Positions 51,579 to 62,638 of a DNA stretch of 64,000 nucleotides are shown here, one piece after another. Position 1 is the stretch's first letter. Each line of letters opens with the position of its first letter. Source of the stretch: Sphaerulina vaccinii. Taxonomy: Eukaryota; Ascomycota; Dothideomycetes; Mycosphaerellales; Mycosphaerellaceae. Both the position numbers and the translations under genes were made by a program. The notes under the pieces are model-generated. The model saw nothing but the letters and a program-made list of their open reading frames with translations, was not told the DNA's origin and ran no database searches. The stretch covers positions 682,001-746,000 of the forward strand of contig JAKUDP010000023.1 of assembly GCA_022570795.1 (NCBI GenBank), in the 5' to 3' direction.

Positions 51579-52872
51579 ATTTGCGGAATGGTTGGTGTTG
51601 AGGAGTGAGGAGCTCAGGCGAAAGAGCTGATGATGAGATGAGGTGGTCCTGAAGGCTGCTGAGTTGGATTGATGTGCTGATGATGTCTGGGATGATAGGA
51701 ACTGGAACGACTCTTATATGTCTTCTCCCACAGCACGTCGTTGTTGAACTTCGCTGCGCATCTGGCTCGACATCATAATTTCACGCTTGATCGTCGATTG
51801 CCATCAACGCTGATGGTAGCGATGATGATGGTCGTGTTGACATTCTGTTTGGTGATTGGCCATCTTGGCTAATGGTATGGATTGCAGTCTGTGCAGATGG
51901 CGGAGCTCAATCCAACTGCAATCTGCATCGAACGAAGGAATGCAGTAGGCACTGGTTTAGACCTTCCAGTCAACCCGAACGTGGAGCAACACGCACACAT
52001 TGGCTCCAAAATTTTCAGAGCTGTGATGATCAGCACGCGCCACGAGACGTCAAGGATGGACGAAGGCACTAGCCATGTGAAAACCAACATGCATGACGAT
52101 ATCGAAGGTAGGTGTCGATCAACATAGGTGCCAAGCCGCATGCCGAATGCTAGCTGAAAGCATGCTGCGCAGCAAGAGGTGGTATCGATCGTTTGGTTGA
52201 GACGGGCGAGGGCAGTGGTGGCAGGACATTATTGTCCAGCAACTCACAAGAAGGTTTCTCTTTCCTGCCTCTTACAAGACTCACCAATATACCAGATCTA
52301 GCGACGAGCCTGGCATTGAGCAGATGCAATGCTCCCAAGGACGATCGAACATGGTTCCAAGATCAGCACTACACGTTTCTATATCGTGGCACCTCGTGTC
52401 GACGCTCTTTGGTTCCGAGACAACTCAGAGAAGAGGTGATGTACAATGAGCTCGAGGGATCACCAGTAAGCTTACCAAGTAGGTCAAGCATAACTTAAGC
52501 TCACTCCATACTGCCAAGAATGGCAAGATCTACACAAAGGATTCCGCTACTCACCTTAGTCTAGGAACGAGCGATGGCACAAGTGACGGCACTAGCTGCA
52601 TGTTACCCGGCCTCTCCACTGCACAAGATCAACGATGCTGGTACCTCAACTATGGGAGTTGCATCCAACTGCTCACATGGCAACATGCAGATCTTGCACG
52701 ACGTCACATACAACGATGGACTATAGCACAAAGCCACCCACGTCTGGCTGCTTGCATCCTTCATCCTACGCTTGATCTCCGAATGCTGCAGCACCGAGCT
52801 CGAAGATAGCAAGTCTATTCGGAACGGACAGAGGACATTCGAAAGCAAGACTTTGCAAGCCCACAAGCCGTC
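51579..52872. other. 1.3-kb intergenic region, nothing recognised
   Basis: Divergent promoter area of two secreted-protein genes. No coding frame convinces. Confidence 0.4.
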
Positions 52873-53857
52873 ATGAAGACCACTACCGCGCACACTTGGG
52901 CCATACTAAGCCTTTCAGCTTCAGCACAGAACTTACCAACATACGGTGTCAACAAGCCTGGCTTCGGAGACTCTTTAGAAGCCTTAGCTGTTAGCGAGAT
53001 AGCTGGTCGGACTCCCAACGGCACCACAGGCGCTGTGCCCTTCAACAGAACTTATAACAACGCGCCAGAAAGCTGGTTCTGGCGTGTCAATGTTACCGAC
53101 CTCGCTGTACCCAATAGATCATCCGACTTAGGATCATCTTCAGCGAACTCTTCCGAGAATCTTCATGTAGCCAATACACAATGGGAGCTTTCTTGGCCAG
53201 GGAACGAGACTTCTTTGCAAGAATACCTCGCAGCACGGGAGTTGACTTTGTCGATCAATACTCTCTCAACAAACAAGCCTATGAACATCACTTCGAAGTA
53301 TCTGGATAGTGATCAGGGCAACTGTACTACGATCCTCGGAGCACAATGTGTCCAATCACTTATGGCAGCAGCCATGAAAGGCACCGTACAAAGTTATCAA
53401 GGTCTGGCAGGATGTGAGAGTACTCTCAACGTCAGAAACGACATGAACCTTGAGGATGCTGGTGTTGGCATAGGTACGCATGTTCGTCACTCTTCCAGTA
53501 ACATTACTGACTCTCCCTCCAGATGTCACATCCCTCGCCTCAAACTCCACTTCAGGAAGCATTCTCAATAGAGGTGATACATTCTTCTTCCGAACATCTA
53601 GCTCATATATGTCTAACAACTCCACGATCTACAATGAAGCATCAGCTGCGTTGCAGTTGCTGATCTTGAACTTCAAATCTACGGCTGCTGAGAGAGGAGC
53701 GATGAGTGGCCCTACTGTGCTGTGCGGCATTGTAGCTGGCGAAGAAGGTCTCAAGGAGCAAGCGAAAACATCGGATGCTGAAATGTCATCTGCTGTGTCG
53801 AAGCTGGTGCTGGCTGTGGCGCTGGCCGTGGTCAGTGGTATGGCTATGGTCTTGTAG
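52873..53857 (+). CDS. Secreted GPI-anchored glycoprotein, hypothetical
   Basis: 311 aa from two exons (intron 53474-53522). N-terminal signal sequence MKTTTAHTWAILSLSASAQN and a C-terminal hydrophobic GPI-type tail (SKLVLAVALAVVSGMAMVL) after a Ser-rich spacer. About ten N-glycosylation sequons (NGT, NRT, NVT, NRS, NSS, NET, NIT, NCT, NST, NNS) dominate the body. Conserved-looking blocks PESWFWRVNVTDLAVPN and QWELSWPGNETSLQEYLAAR. Four or so cysteines. No domain recognised; likely plasma-membrane or wall surface protein. Confidence 0.75.
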
Positions 53858-53914
53858 CATCAGACCTCTGGTAACCCAAGCAGCTGTCATGTACGAGTAG
53901 AAATGCAAACCCCT

Positions 53915-54057
53915 CAACATATCAGTAATGGTTTAGCAGTAAAGCCAGTAAATCGTCAATCCACATTGACGCTTGGTCCGCCGATATCCATTCCAGCATA
54001 AGCAGTCTGGTGCTTTAGCACTATGAAAAAGTGTATGCAGCTAACGCTGATTGTTTT
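53915..54057 (+). ncRNA. Predicted Pol III-type structured RNA, unit G
   Basis: Same family as units A-F but on the plus strand 20 kb away. TATA-like TCATGTACG (53887-53897). Terminal stem AACA(T)ATCAG / CTGATTGTT with one bulge, leading into TTTT (54054-54057). Head AATGGTTTAGCAGTAAAGCC with an A-box. Central hairpin CGTCAAT-CCAC-ATTGACG, seven perfect pairs. Lies 57 bp after the GPI-protein stop codon. Confidence 0.65.
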
Positions 54058-54138
54058 GCACTTTGGCCACCCTTTTGTACTTGTCACTCAGATGGCATTG
54101 TAAACAGCCATAAAATACAAGTAGGGATTTGCCATCTT

Positions 54139-54287
54139 CAACAGTCAGTAATGGTGTAGCAGTCAAGCCAGTAATTTATCGACATAGATTGATGTTTGGC
54201 AATACTAGGAGGTTAATAGCTGTTGAAGCCGATCGACTTCGCCGACGGCCTTCCAGTAGAGCGTGACAGTCTCAGCGCTGACGTTTT
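54139..54287 (+). ncRNA. Predicted Pol III-type structured RNA, unit H
   Basis: TATA-like CATAAAATAC (54109-54118). Terminal stem AAC(A)GTCAG / CTGACGTT with one bulged A, then TTTT (54284-54287). Head AATGGTGTAGCAGTCAAGCC with an A-box. Central hairpin TATCGAC-ATAG-ATTGATG (imperfect). Starts 82 bp after the T-run of unit G, the same spacing as within the minus-strand array. Ends 158 bp from the fox2 stop codon. Confidence 0.65.
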
Positions 54288-54445
54288 ACATTCTCGGACT
54301 GCTTTTGCTAGTCAGAGTAAGATCAGGTTGAGGTTGTAGTAACACATACGTGTGCTTTACCAATGCCATAGCTATATAAACACATTGAGGTTCTCATACT
54401 CATATCTTAGGCCTCTACAACCTGGGTATCGTCCTCTTACAGACC

Positions 54446-57275
54446 TTACAACTTCGCCTTGCTCCCATCTTCTCTCAGTTCAGCGCCCGCGCCACTGATA
54501 GCCAGCTTCCCAGTCTCCTTAACCTTAACCTGGAAGATAACCCATCTGCCTTCTTTCCACATCTCGGTGACGAGCGTCTGGCCAGGTAGCACAACACCGG
54601 CGAATCGCACCTTGATGTTCTTGAACTGTCCAAAAGTCTGCAGGATAGCCTTGCCGGCAATGCCGAAGGAACAGAGACCGTGCAAGATAGGCACGTCAAA
54701 GCCTCCAACCTTCGCGAAGTCAGGATCAATATGCAGAGGATTCCTGTCACCAGACAATCGGTAGATAGCAGCCAGGTCTTCTGAAGTCTTCTCCTCGACA
54801 ACAGCATCAGGTTGACGCTTAGGTGGGGTGTGGACTTTCGTAGCAGGACCACGATCAGAACCTTGCTTCTGTCCACCAAAACCACCAGCTTTGCGGATGA
54901 AAGCTGTGGACTCGTTGTAGAAGAGTTCTTTGCCTGTGTTCTTGTCTTTTGTAATGCTGCCCGAGACGATCACGGCCGACTTGCCTTTGTCTTGGACTTC
55001 GACGAGATGTGGTAGTGCGACGAGGGTGGCTTCAGTCGGGATGGGGAATTGGCGGATCTCGAGGTATTGCTCTCCGTGGAGGACTTGGCGGAAGTCGAAG
55101 TTGGGGACGAGAGATGTCATGTCGTAGGGAGTTTGAGCGTTGAATGGTGGGATGACACCGAAGGTTGGGATGACCTGGAAGTTGTCGTCGCCTTCGAAGA
55201 CGAATGGGAGGTCGGTGCGTTTGGCTCCGATACCAAGGTCTGCAGAACAGTATTAGCTTATGGAAGCAGCCCGATATGAAAGGTCAACTTACTGTAGAGA
55301 ATCACATCGCGCTCATCATAGACGAACTCCGTTCCTTCGGCCTGCACCTTCTTAGCTTCTTCGATTGCGGTGAGGTACTCGTTGCCCTCAGATGAGTTGC
55401 TCCCACCTTTGTTGGACCTGTTCTCGGAATTGGCCATGATCTTGTTCGTTCCCTCAGATGGGTCAGATGGGTGGTCAGCGCGACCATCGTCAAAGGTAGC
55501 GACCTTCTCCCACGCAGCGATAACAGCCTCTGGGGTTAATTCAACATCAACTGGGAACTGTGCACCACCGCTTCGCTGCCATCTGGTCTCGCCAGTCCAG
55601 CCACATCCGCTCTCGAACACGCGTCCCGTTGGCTCGCTTGGTGTCTTGTCGGAGCACAAGATAGCGACAACAGGTACAACATAGTCTGGCTTCTGAGCCT
55701 GAACCATCTCCTCTGGCATGATCGTGCGAGTCATGTTCGTTCCGGCGTTTGGTGCGATAGTGTTGACAAAGATGTTGTACTTCTTGCCCTCACGAGCAAG
55801 AGCACGCGAGAAACCAAGGATACCACACTTTGCAGCTGCGTAGTTGGCTTGTCCGAAGTTGCCGTAGATACCAGAGGTCGACGTAGTGTTTATGATACGG
55901 CCGTACTTCTGCTTCAACATGTAAGGCCAGGCAGCCTTAGAGGTCTTGTATGTACCGCGAAGGTGGACATCCAGAACTTGGTGGAACATCTTGTCCTCCA
56001 TGTTGTGGAATGCCTTGTCGCGGAGGATACCGGCATTGTTGATGAGGATGTCGACTCTGCCGAAGTTGTCAATGGCAGCCTTGATGACCTTGTCACCGTC
56101 TTCAGCACTGCACTTCACGCCAACAGCCTTGCCACCAAGCTTCTGGATCTCCTGGACAACTGGCTCTGGGTCGGCAAGATCGTTGACAACCACAGCTGCA
56201 CCGTACTTGGCGAATGTCAAGCAGTATGCGCGGCCGAGACCAGCACCACCACCGGTAACAACAGCAACCTTTCCCTTGAAGTCGAGCTCCTCTGCCTTTG
56301 GGCTTGGCTTCATCTTCAAACCCTCCTCAAGAAGTGTCATGAAGTCGTTGACGCCAGTTGGGTACTGTGGGTTGGTCCAGTCCTCGATGTCCTTCCACTT
56401 TGCGAGGAGGGCACCTGGTGTGTAGCTGTCATCTGCGCGAAGGAGAGCACCGTTTGAGCGCTCCCACCTGTACTTAGAGACGTGACCACCACCGATTTCG
56501 AAGACACCACCATTCTCTTCTGCTGGAGTGTCCTTGTGTGTGAGAGCTGCCACGACTGGCACGATCCACTCAGGCTTGAGGAGATCCAGAACCTCCTTTG
56601 GCATGACAGTTGCGGTCATGCGAGAAGCAGCAATTGGTGCAATGCAGTTGGCAATGATGCCATATCTGGCGCCCTCCTTGGCCAATGTCTCTGTGAACCC
56701 AACCTGCGCGAGCTTGGCTGCGCTGTAGTTGCATTGCCCAAAGCTTCCAAACAGACCAGCAGCGGACGCTGTGTTGATCACTCTGCCGTACTTTTGCTTT
56801 CTGAAATGTGGCCATGCAGCTCGTGCACACTTGTAGGCTCCCACGACGTGCACCTTCATGATCAGATCCCAGTCCTCATCTTTCATGTTCTTGAAGCTGA
56901 TATCTCGAAGAATGCCGGCATTGTTGATCAATACATCGATGCGTCCGTAGGTGTCAATGGCTGTTTGAACAATCTTCTCGCCATTCTCGACAGAATCGTA
57001 GTTTGCTACTGCCTTTCCGCCGGCCTGCTTGATCTCGTCTACCACCTTTTGTGCCGCCTATACAAGCCACTGTCAGCTTCCTCTTCTCGAGTCTTCATTG
57101 ATATGGACATGCTCACCGTCTGGCTGGCGCCTTCACCCTTGAAGCTACCACCCAGATCATTGACCACAACGTTGGCTCCTCTGCTGCCGAAGAAGACAGC
57201 ATATGCTCGTCCGAGACCTCCACCAGCTCCAGTAACAACGACGGTCTGGCCGTCCCATCTTAGTTCTGCGCCCAT
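54446..57275 (-). CDS. fox2: Peroxisomal multifunctional beta-oxidation enzyme Fox2 (MFE-2)
   Basis: 905 aa in three exons; introns 57058-57116 and 55240-55292. Two short-chain dehydrogenase domains in tandem (VVVTGAGGGLGRAYAVFFGS with YSAAKLAQVGFTETLAKEG; VAVVTGGGAGLGRAYCLTFA with YAAAKCGILGFSRALAREG) provide (3R)-hydroxyacyl-CoA dehydrogenase activity. The C-terminal hot-dog domain (PDFAKVGGFDVPILHGLCSF, the hydratase-2 motif) provides 2-enoyl-CoA hydratase. The C-terminus is AKL, a type-1 peroxisomal targeting signal. This is the standard fungal Fox2 layout. Short repeated SDR blocks make the two halves paralogous. Regulation by fatty acids is expected from the family, not seen here. Confidence 0.95.
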
Positions 57276-57908
57276 ATTGGCGATATGTGTAATGTGCTAG
57301 GAGAGAATAGAGGGATATAGAGCGACGTGAAGTCGTGTAGTAGGAGAGAAAGAAGAAAGATCAGCTGGTGGTTTCCAATTGTCTATAGCAACCCTGGTCA
57401 CGTCGGTCGACGCAGAGGACCTCGGCAGGGCAGCTCGAGGCTCGAAGTCGGCGTTCAGAGACACATCCACAACTGCTGATGCATGTGAAAATTTGTGGAG
57501 AAGTGTGTCAGCTTGTGTCTTCACTCCGCTTCTCTTTGTGCCACGGCCACGGCTCTCCTGTGTTCGGCGTGGCTCTCTTTGTAGTTCGTCATCCGTTTCT
57601 GATCAAGAGTCTGCCGGACGATTCCACCTCGATCTCTGGTCCATCTGCTCACCGAGGCAGTAATCTTCACGGCATCGGCTGTCCTTCTATGCCGAACTCA
57701 TATCGAAAGTAGGGGAATAAGGCAGGCCTCACTTCATCTCACAGCAAGCTCTTTCATATGCAAAACAACAGGTCATGAGGATGAAAACCCGGCGTGGAGC
57801 TGACTCGGCTATTCTCTCAGGCGTAACATTGTCCCTTTCACATGTCAAAACGCGAACTCTAGCGCTCATGTAAGAGAACCATAGGTGAGACACGTGAGAG
57901 CTTTCACG
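57276..57908. promoter_or_regulatory. Divergent promoter region fox2 / P-loop kinase
   Basis: 633 bp. Pezizomycotina fatty-acid genes often carry CCGAGG or CCTCGG (FarA/FarB) boxes: CCTCGGC occurs at about 57420 (GACCTCGGCAGG) and ACCGAGGCAG at about 57651, consistent with such sites upstream of fox2. Confidence 0.45.
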
Positions 57909-58945
57909 ATGTCCGTAATCATTGATGACAAGTCCGAGCACTGCATACCTTTCATCCTCGAACGACTGAAGTTGCACAAGCAGGAGTATGAGGCCAGAAA
58001 CGCAAAGCCTCCACCATTCTTCTTGGGGTTGAATGGTGTGCAGGGTGCAGGCAAGACGACTCTAGTACGATATATCTATCATCGATTGTTGGACAATATG
58101 TAGCTAACGCTTCCAGGTGGAAACTCTTCACAAGACACTCTCCTCGCCACCTCACAGCCTGCCCACTTTAGTCCTCTCGATAGACGACCTCTACCTCCCT
58201 CACGATCAACAAGTCGCTCTCGCTCAGTCACACTCTACCAATCCTCTAGTCCAGCATCGTGGAGTACCGTCTACACACGATATTGAGACTGGGGTATCTC
58301 TCTTCAACGCTTTAGCAGAACGCCAGCCAGATATCAGAGTTCCAAGCTATGACAAGTCACAATTCAATGGAGCTGGTGATCGCAGACCTGAAGAAGAATG
58401 GCATACTGTGAACAAGAGTAGTAGTGAGACCGTTGAGGTGATTGTTTTCGAAGGATGGTGTGTTGGCTTTCGATCGTTGAGTGATGAAGAAGTGATACGG
58501 AATTGGGAGGCTGCCAGAACTGAAGCAGAAAAAGGTGATTATACTGGTAGGCTTGGTCATCTGAAGCTTGGGGATGTCTTGTTCATCAACAGCAAGCTGA
58601 GAGAATATGATGCTTTGACGGACAAATTCGGAGCTTTTATACATATGTGAGTTCTCCTAGCTGATACTGCGCTGTGAGTGCTTTGCTGATGGACGTGTAT
58701 TTAGTGATGCAGAAAACACATTGTATGTGTATGACTGGCGAGAACAGCAAGAGGCTGCGATGAGAGCTGTGAAAGGAACTGGGATGTCAAAGGAGCAGGT
58801 TATTGAATTTGTGAATGGCTATTATCCTTGCTATGAGCTGTATACGGATGTATTGCGGGAAGGGATCTTTGGTCGAGAGGAGGGCAAGCAGTTGAGATTG
58901 GTCGTTGGCAAGGACAGGAAGGTCGTGCAGGTTCATAGGATATGA
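57909..58945 (+). CDS. Glycerate-kinase-like P-loop kinase (Tda10/YGR205W type)
   Basis: 308 aa in three exons; introns 58065-58116 (branch GCTAAC) and 58647-58704. Walker A is PFFLGLNGVQGAGKTTLV at about residue 40, then VLSIDDLYLPHDQQVALA (Asp of the kinase active site), HRGVPSTHDIETGVSLFNAL, VPSYDKSQFNGAGDRRPEEE and VIVFEGWCVGFRSL. This block order matches fungal and plant D-glycerate 3-kinase-like enzymes; yeast Tda10 is the reference, with an ATP-binding fold but no proven substrate. C-terminal exon: YVYDWREQQEAAMRAVKGTG and MSKEQVIEFVNGYYPCYELY. Confidence 0.9.
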
Positions 58946-59249
58946 ATGTACCAAGTGTGTGATGCCAGAAGTGTGCGGTATCGATTGATATATCGTGAAT
59001 CTGTCTCTGGCATTGTACGGTAGCGCTCCGTAATCGGCCGTCCCTGGTGATCACGTCAGTGAGATCCAGAGCAATCTTCGACTCACACAGCGGCATTGGA
59101 CACTTCTGCTTTTCTCTTGTGCAACAACAACTATATCACCCTCCTTTGAAGTCTCCTCAACTCCGACTTCATTGCCCATCATTCCACCCACCTAAGAAAC
59201 TACGAATAGAGGTCTCTAGTCCTCTTTAAAAACTACCACTCCACCCACA
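58946..59249. other. Intergenic, nothing recognised
   Basis: 304 bp; pyrimidine-rich leader before the cystathionine beta-lyase ATG. Confidence 0.4.
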
Positions 59250-60578
59250 ATGAGCGGCGAGATTACAAATGGCAAGGCCTTGAAAAGCCTTGACCTCGAC
59301 GGCCACGACCTGCCGCCTTCACCAGCGCCCTCGAGTCCGCGCAATGGTCGCCGCTACAATTTTGCCACCGAATTGGTGTATACCGAGAGCAACGACCAGT
59401 ACAATGCCAGCAGCATGCCCATCTACCAGTCTGCGACCTTCAAAGGCGGTCCAGGCCAGGAGTATGACTACACCCGCAGCGGCAACCCGACGCGCACACA
59501 TCTCGAGCGACACATGGCCAAGATCATGGGCGCCAACAGGGCTCTTGTGGCAGGCTCGGGCATGGGCGCGCTGGATGTCATCACCAGGATTCTCAAGCCA
59601 GGCGACGAGGTCGTCACTGGCGATGATCTGTACGGCGGCACCAACAGACTGCTTACGTTCTTGAAAGAGCACGGAGGAGTCACGGTCAAGCATGTGGATA
59701 CCACGAACCTGGAATCCGTGAAAGGGGCACTCAGCGAGAAAACGACCATGGTCTTGCTCGAGTCACCCACGAATCCATTGATCAAGATTTGCGACATCAA
59801 TGGAATTTCCACTGCTGCGCATGCCATCAGCACGAAGATTGTGGTCGTTGTCGATAACACCATGCTGTCGCCATATCTTCAGAACCCATTGGACCTCGGC
59901 GCAGACGTGGTCTACGAGTCTGGCACAAAATACCTTTCTGGTCACCACGATGTCATGGCAGGTGTCATTGGAGTCAACGATGCTGCCTTGGGCGACAAGT
60001 TCTACTTCATGATCAACAGCACAGGCTGTGGTCTCGCACCATTCGATAGCTGGCTGTTGCTCCGAGGTGTCAAGACCCTTGCCATTCGCATGGACAAGCA
60101 GCAGGCCAACACTCAAGCCATCGCTGAGTTCCTCGAGAATCACGGCTTCAAGGTCCGCTACCCTGGTCTGAAGTCGCACCCACAGTACAAATTGCACTGG
60201 AGCCAAGCGCGTGGTGCTGGCGCTGTACTGTCATTCGAGACAGGCTCTATTGCTCTGTCCGAACGCATCGTGGAGTCGACCAAGCTCTTCGGTATTAGCG
60301 TTTCCTTTGGGTGTGTCAACTCACTCATCTCTATGCCTTGCCGCATGAGCCACGCCAGCATCGATCCCGCCACACGAAAAGAGCGCGCTCTGCCAGAGGA
60401 TATTATCCGTTTGTGCATCGGCATCGAAGACCTGGAGGACCTGCTCGATGACTTGAGCCAGGCTCTGGTTCGTGCTGGCGCTGTAAAGCTGGTTGGTGCC
60501 AACGGGTTTAGAGCTCTCACTGCTGAGGAGACTGCTGGTGAGACTGGAAGGACTACACAGGTCGTTGATGAGCCATAA
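59250..60578 (+). CDS. Cystathionine beta-lyase (Met-2/Str3-type)
   Basis: 442 aa, single exon. PLP enzyme of the Cys/Met metabolism family that cleaves cystathionine to homocysteine in methionine synthesis. Key regions: ATELVYTESNDQYNASSMPI, YDYTRSGNPTRTHLERHMAK, VTGDDLYGGTNRLL, LLESPTNPLIKICDI, VVVDNTMLSPYLQNPLDLGA DVV and the PLP-lysine motif YESGTKYLSGHHDVMAG. The length and the acidic disordered start (LDLDGHDLPPSPAPSSP) are usual for filamentous fungi. Distinction from cystathionine gamma-lyase rests on overall similarity to the beta-lyase branch. Confidence 0.9.
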   Translation: MSGEITNGKALKSLDLDGHDLPPSPAPSSPRNGRRYNFATELVYTESNDQYNASSMPIYQSATFKGGPGQEYDYTRSGNPTRTHLERHMAKIMGANRALVAGSGMGALDVITRILKPGDEVVTGDDLYGGTNRLLTFLKEHGGVTVKHVDTTNLESVKGALSEKTTMVLLESPTNPLIKICDINGISTAAHAISTKIVVVVDNTMLSPYLQNPLDLGADVVYESGTKYLSGHHDVMAGVIGVNDAALGDKFYFMINSTGCGLAPFDSWLLLRGVKTLAIRMDKQQANTQAIAEFLENHGFKVRYPGLKSHPQYKLHWSQARGAGAVLSFETGSIALSERIVESTKLFGISVSFGCVNSLISMPCRMSHASIDPATRKERALPEDIIRLCIGIEDLEDLLDDLSQALVRAGAVKLVGANGFRALTAEETAGETGRTTQVVDEP

Positions 60579-61519
60579 TCGTAGATGATTGATGGCAAGG
60601 TACTGGTATAGGCGAGGGCGCCGTGCAATCAAAATCTGCCCACTGCCTCTATTCTTCCAGTCCAACTGGAGAGGAATCGCTGTGACATCAGAGAGTTTGG
60701 ATGGCTCTTTCTGATCAGCAACAAGTAGAAAATGAAAAAAAGCGGTTCACTACACATCTTGCTCCTTCCCTTCTCCACTCGTTCCTGCCATGCGATGCCA
60801 TGATGCAACCACGTGGGAGGAGGCCTGATCTGCATGTCCGTTTCCAGTCGGAACCACACCATGTAGATCCCCAAACACTTCGGACACGCTCATCACAAAA
60901 GCTGCATTGCTTCTTGAGACCTTCCGGGCAAGTCTGACTGTTTTGCAAATCGTGGTGTCCGCCCGATGAAGATCCTCGAAACTCTACTTCACCACCACGA
61001 CTTCATTCTGCATCCTTCATTCACTCTCATCACTACCAAAGTAACATAGCGCGTGTTGGCTGCAACGTGTGGGCACAAGTGCGACAATGGCAAACAATCC
61101 TGATCCTTCGGCGAATTTTCATGGAGCATGACCGGGTTTTGCGAGGTACTCTCCCACAGCTCGGAGGTACTGCTTCCTCGCCAACATTCCCTCGGGCTAT
61201 TCGATCCGGCGCATTGGATGAAGCTGTAACGCACCGTGGATGCACGCAATGTGGTTCGATAGACAAGATAAGTATACATGCGCATTCTTCTTCGTGTTTC
61301 GCGACGTTTCCCGCTTCCAATTGTCAGCAACGTCAGCCAGCTTACTACACACCTTCGGAAGTCAGATCACTCTATCAAGTTCGCTCTTCAGCTCGCCGAT
61401 CCCGAAGTATTACTGCATATCGGAGGTGCGCGAATGATCGCAGTACAATACAACTGAGACAGCCGTCGTTGTGTTGCTAGCAAGAACCAGAACTGTACAC
61501 TATACACACCCACTCCACA
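60579..61519. other. Intergenic, nothing recognised
   Basis: 941 bp; promoter of the Zn2Cys6 gene. No repeat or RNA gene seen. Confidence 0.4.
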
Positions 61520-62494
61520 ATGCCTCCCACAACAATGTCATCAAGCGGGGTGACCAAGACTTCAAGTCGAAGAGCGAAGGCTGCTCCAAAACTCAAGGAG
61601 AGCTGCGACTGCTGTGCTCAAGCCAAAGTCCGATGCACCAGAGAACGACCATCATGCCTAAGATGCCGTACGAAGGGCAACAACTGCCAGTACTCATACT
61701 CGAGGAGAGCTGGACGAAAGACCATGAGTAGCACGACTGCAAGCACAACTCCATCAGAATCGGACTGCTCCTCATATCATGGATCGCCACAAGCTTTGCC
61801 GACGAAACCCAGCTTCGCACATATGGGGAGGACGATGAGTACTTCGTCGTTCGCAAGCAGTGCGAGTTCATCTCTCGACGAGATTCGTGGCCTACCCATT
61901 CCAGAATACGTGACGCCACAGCTTCCACTGCAGGATCAATGTCACGAAGACGAAAGCCTGGATATGTGGTCGCATCCACCTTTCGTCACCACAGCAGACG
62001 ATCTCAACAACGACTGGTATCGCCTGACAGACAGCTTCCCGGAAACTTCAACGACGCACTTTACATCCCACTTTGAGAGCAACCCAACGAGTAGTCCTGC
62101 TCAAAGTACAACATCCGACAGCGAGTCACTTCTCGAGCAGCTCGAACTTGAGTCGACATCATTCCCAATGTTCGATGATGTACCACGCAGTGCACAACCT
62201 GGAGGCCAACAGCAAGAATCTTTCCTTTTCGCAGAGACAGAGGCGATCCGAGAGGAACTCCGTCTCCTAGGAAACTTCGTTGGAACCCTCGAGGAACGTG
62301 TCGACAGAAGTGTACGATGTGCTGGGCTACAGCAGAAAGCAGCAATGGAAGCTAAAGCACTATGCGGGGATTTCACTGGAGAAACGGCTGCATGTGCTGC
62401 AGGAAGTCTGGTTACGAGGTTCGATGCGAGTGATCTGAGAAGGAGATTGGGTGGGATCAGGCATGAGATCGAATGTATTGTTGGGTTCGGATGA
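61520..62494 (+). CDS. Zn(II)2Cys6 transcription factor (AflR-like N-terminus)
   Basis: 324 aa, single exon. DNA-binding cluster at about residues 29-56: CDCCAQAKVRCTRERPSCLR CRTKGNNCQY, six cysteines in C-x2-C-x6-C...C-x2-C-x6-C spacing, followed directly by SYSRRAGRK, a hallmark of the AflR subclass. The remainder is Ser/Thr-rich (SSFASSASSSLDEIRGLPIP) with a C-terminal helical part (EAIREELRLLGNFVGTLEER, MEAKALCGDFTGETAACAAG). It converges on the intradiol dioxygenase. No metabolite cluster adjoins, so its role may be general. Confidence 0.85.
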   Translation: MPPTTMSSSGVTKTSSRRAKAAPKLKESCDCCAQAKVRCTRERPSCLRCRTKGNNCQYSYSRRAGRKTMSSTTASTTPSESDCSSYHGSPQALPTKPSFAHMGRTMSTSSFASSASSSLDEIRGLPIPEYVTPQLPLQDQCHEDESLDMWSHPPFVTTADDLNNDWYRLTDSFPETSTTHFTSHFESNPTSSPAQSTTSDSESLLEQLELESTSFPMFDDVPRSAQPGGQQQESFLFAETEAIREELRLLGNFVGTLEERVDRSVRCAGLQQKAAMEAKALCGDFTGETAACAAGSLVTRFDASDLRRRLGGIRHEIECIVGFG

Positions 62495-62638
62495 GAGTCA
62501 CAGTGTATCAGATAGACAACAGGACTTCACAATAGAAGGAATAGATGATCATGATTCAAAGCACAAACAGGTTCATTCCACTAAATTTGCTAAGATACAA
62601 CAAACTTCCACTTTTCAACCCTCTCAAATCAAACTGAC

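Noticed and set aside
59319..60206. Minus-strand frames of 124-147 codons
   Set aside because: Antisense to the cystathionine beta-lyase coding sequence; high-GC codon bias of the real gene opens them.
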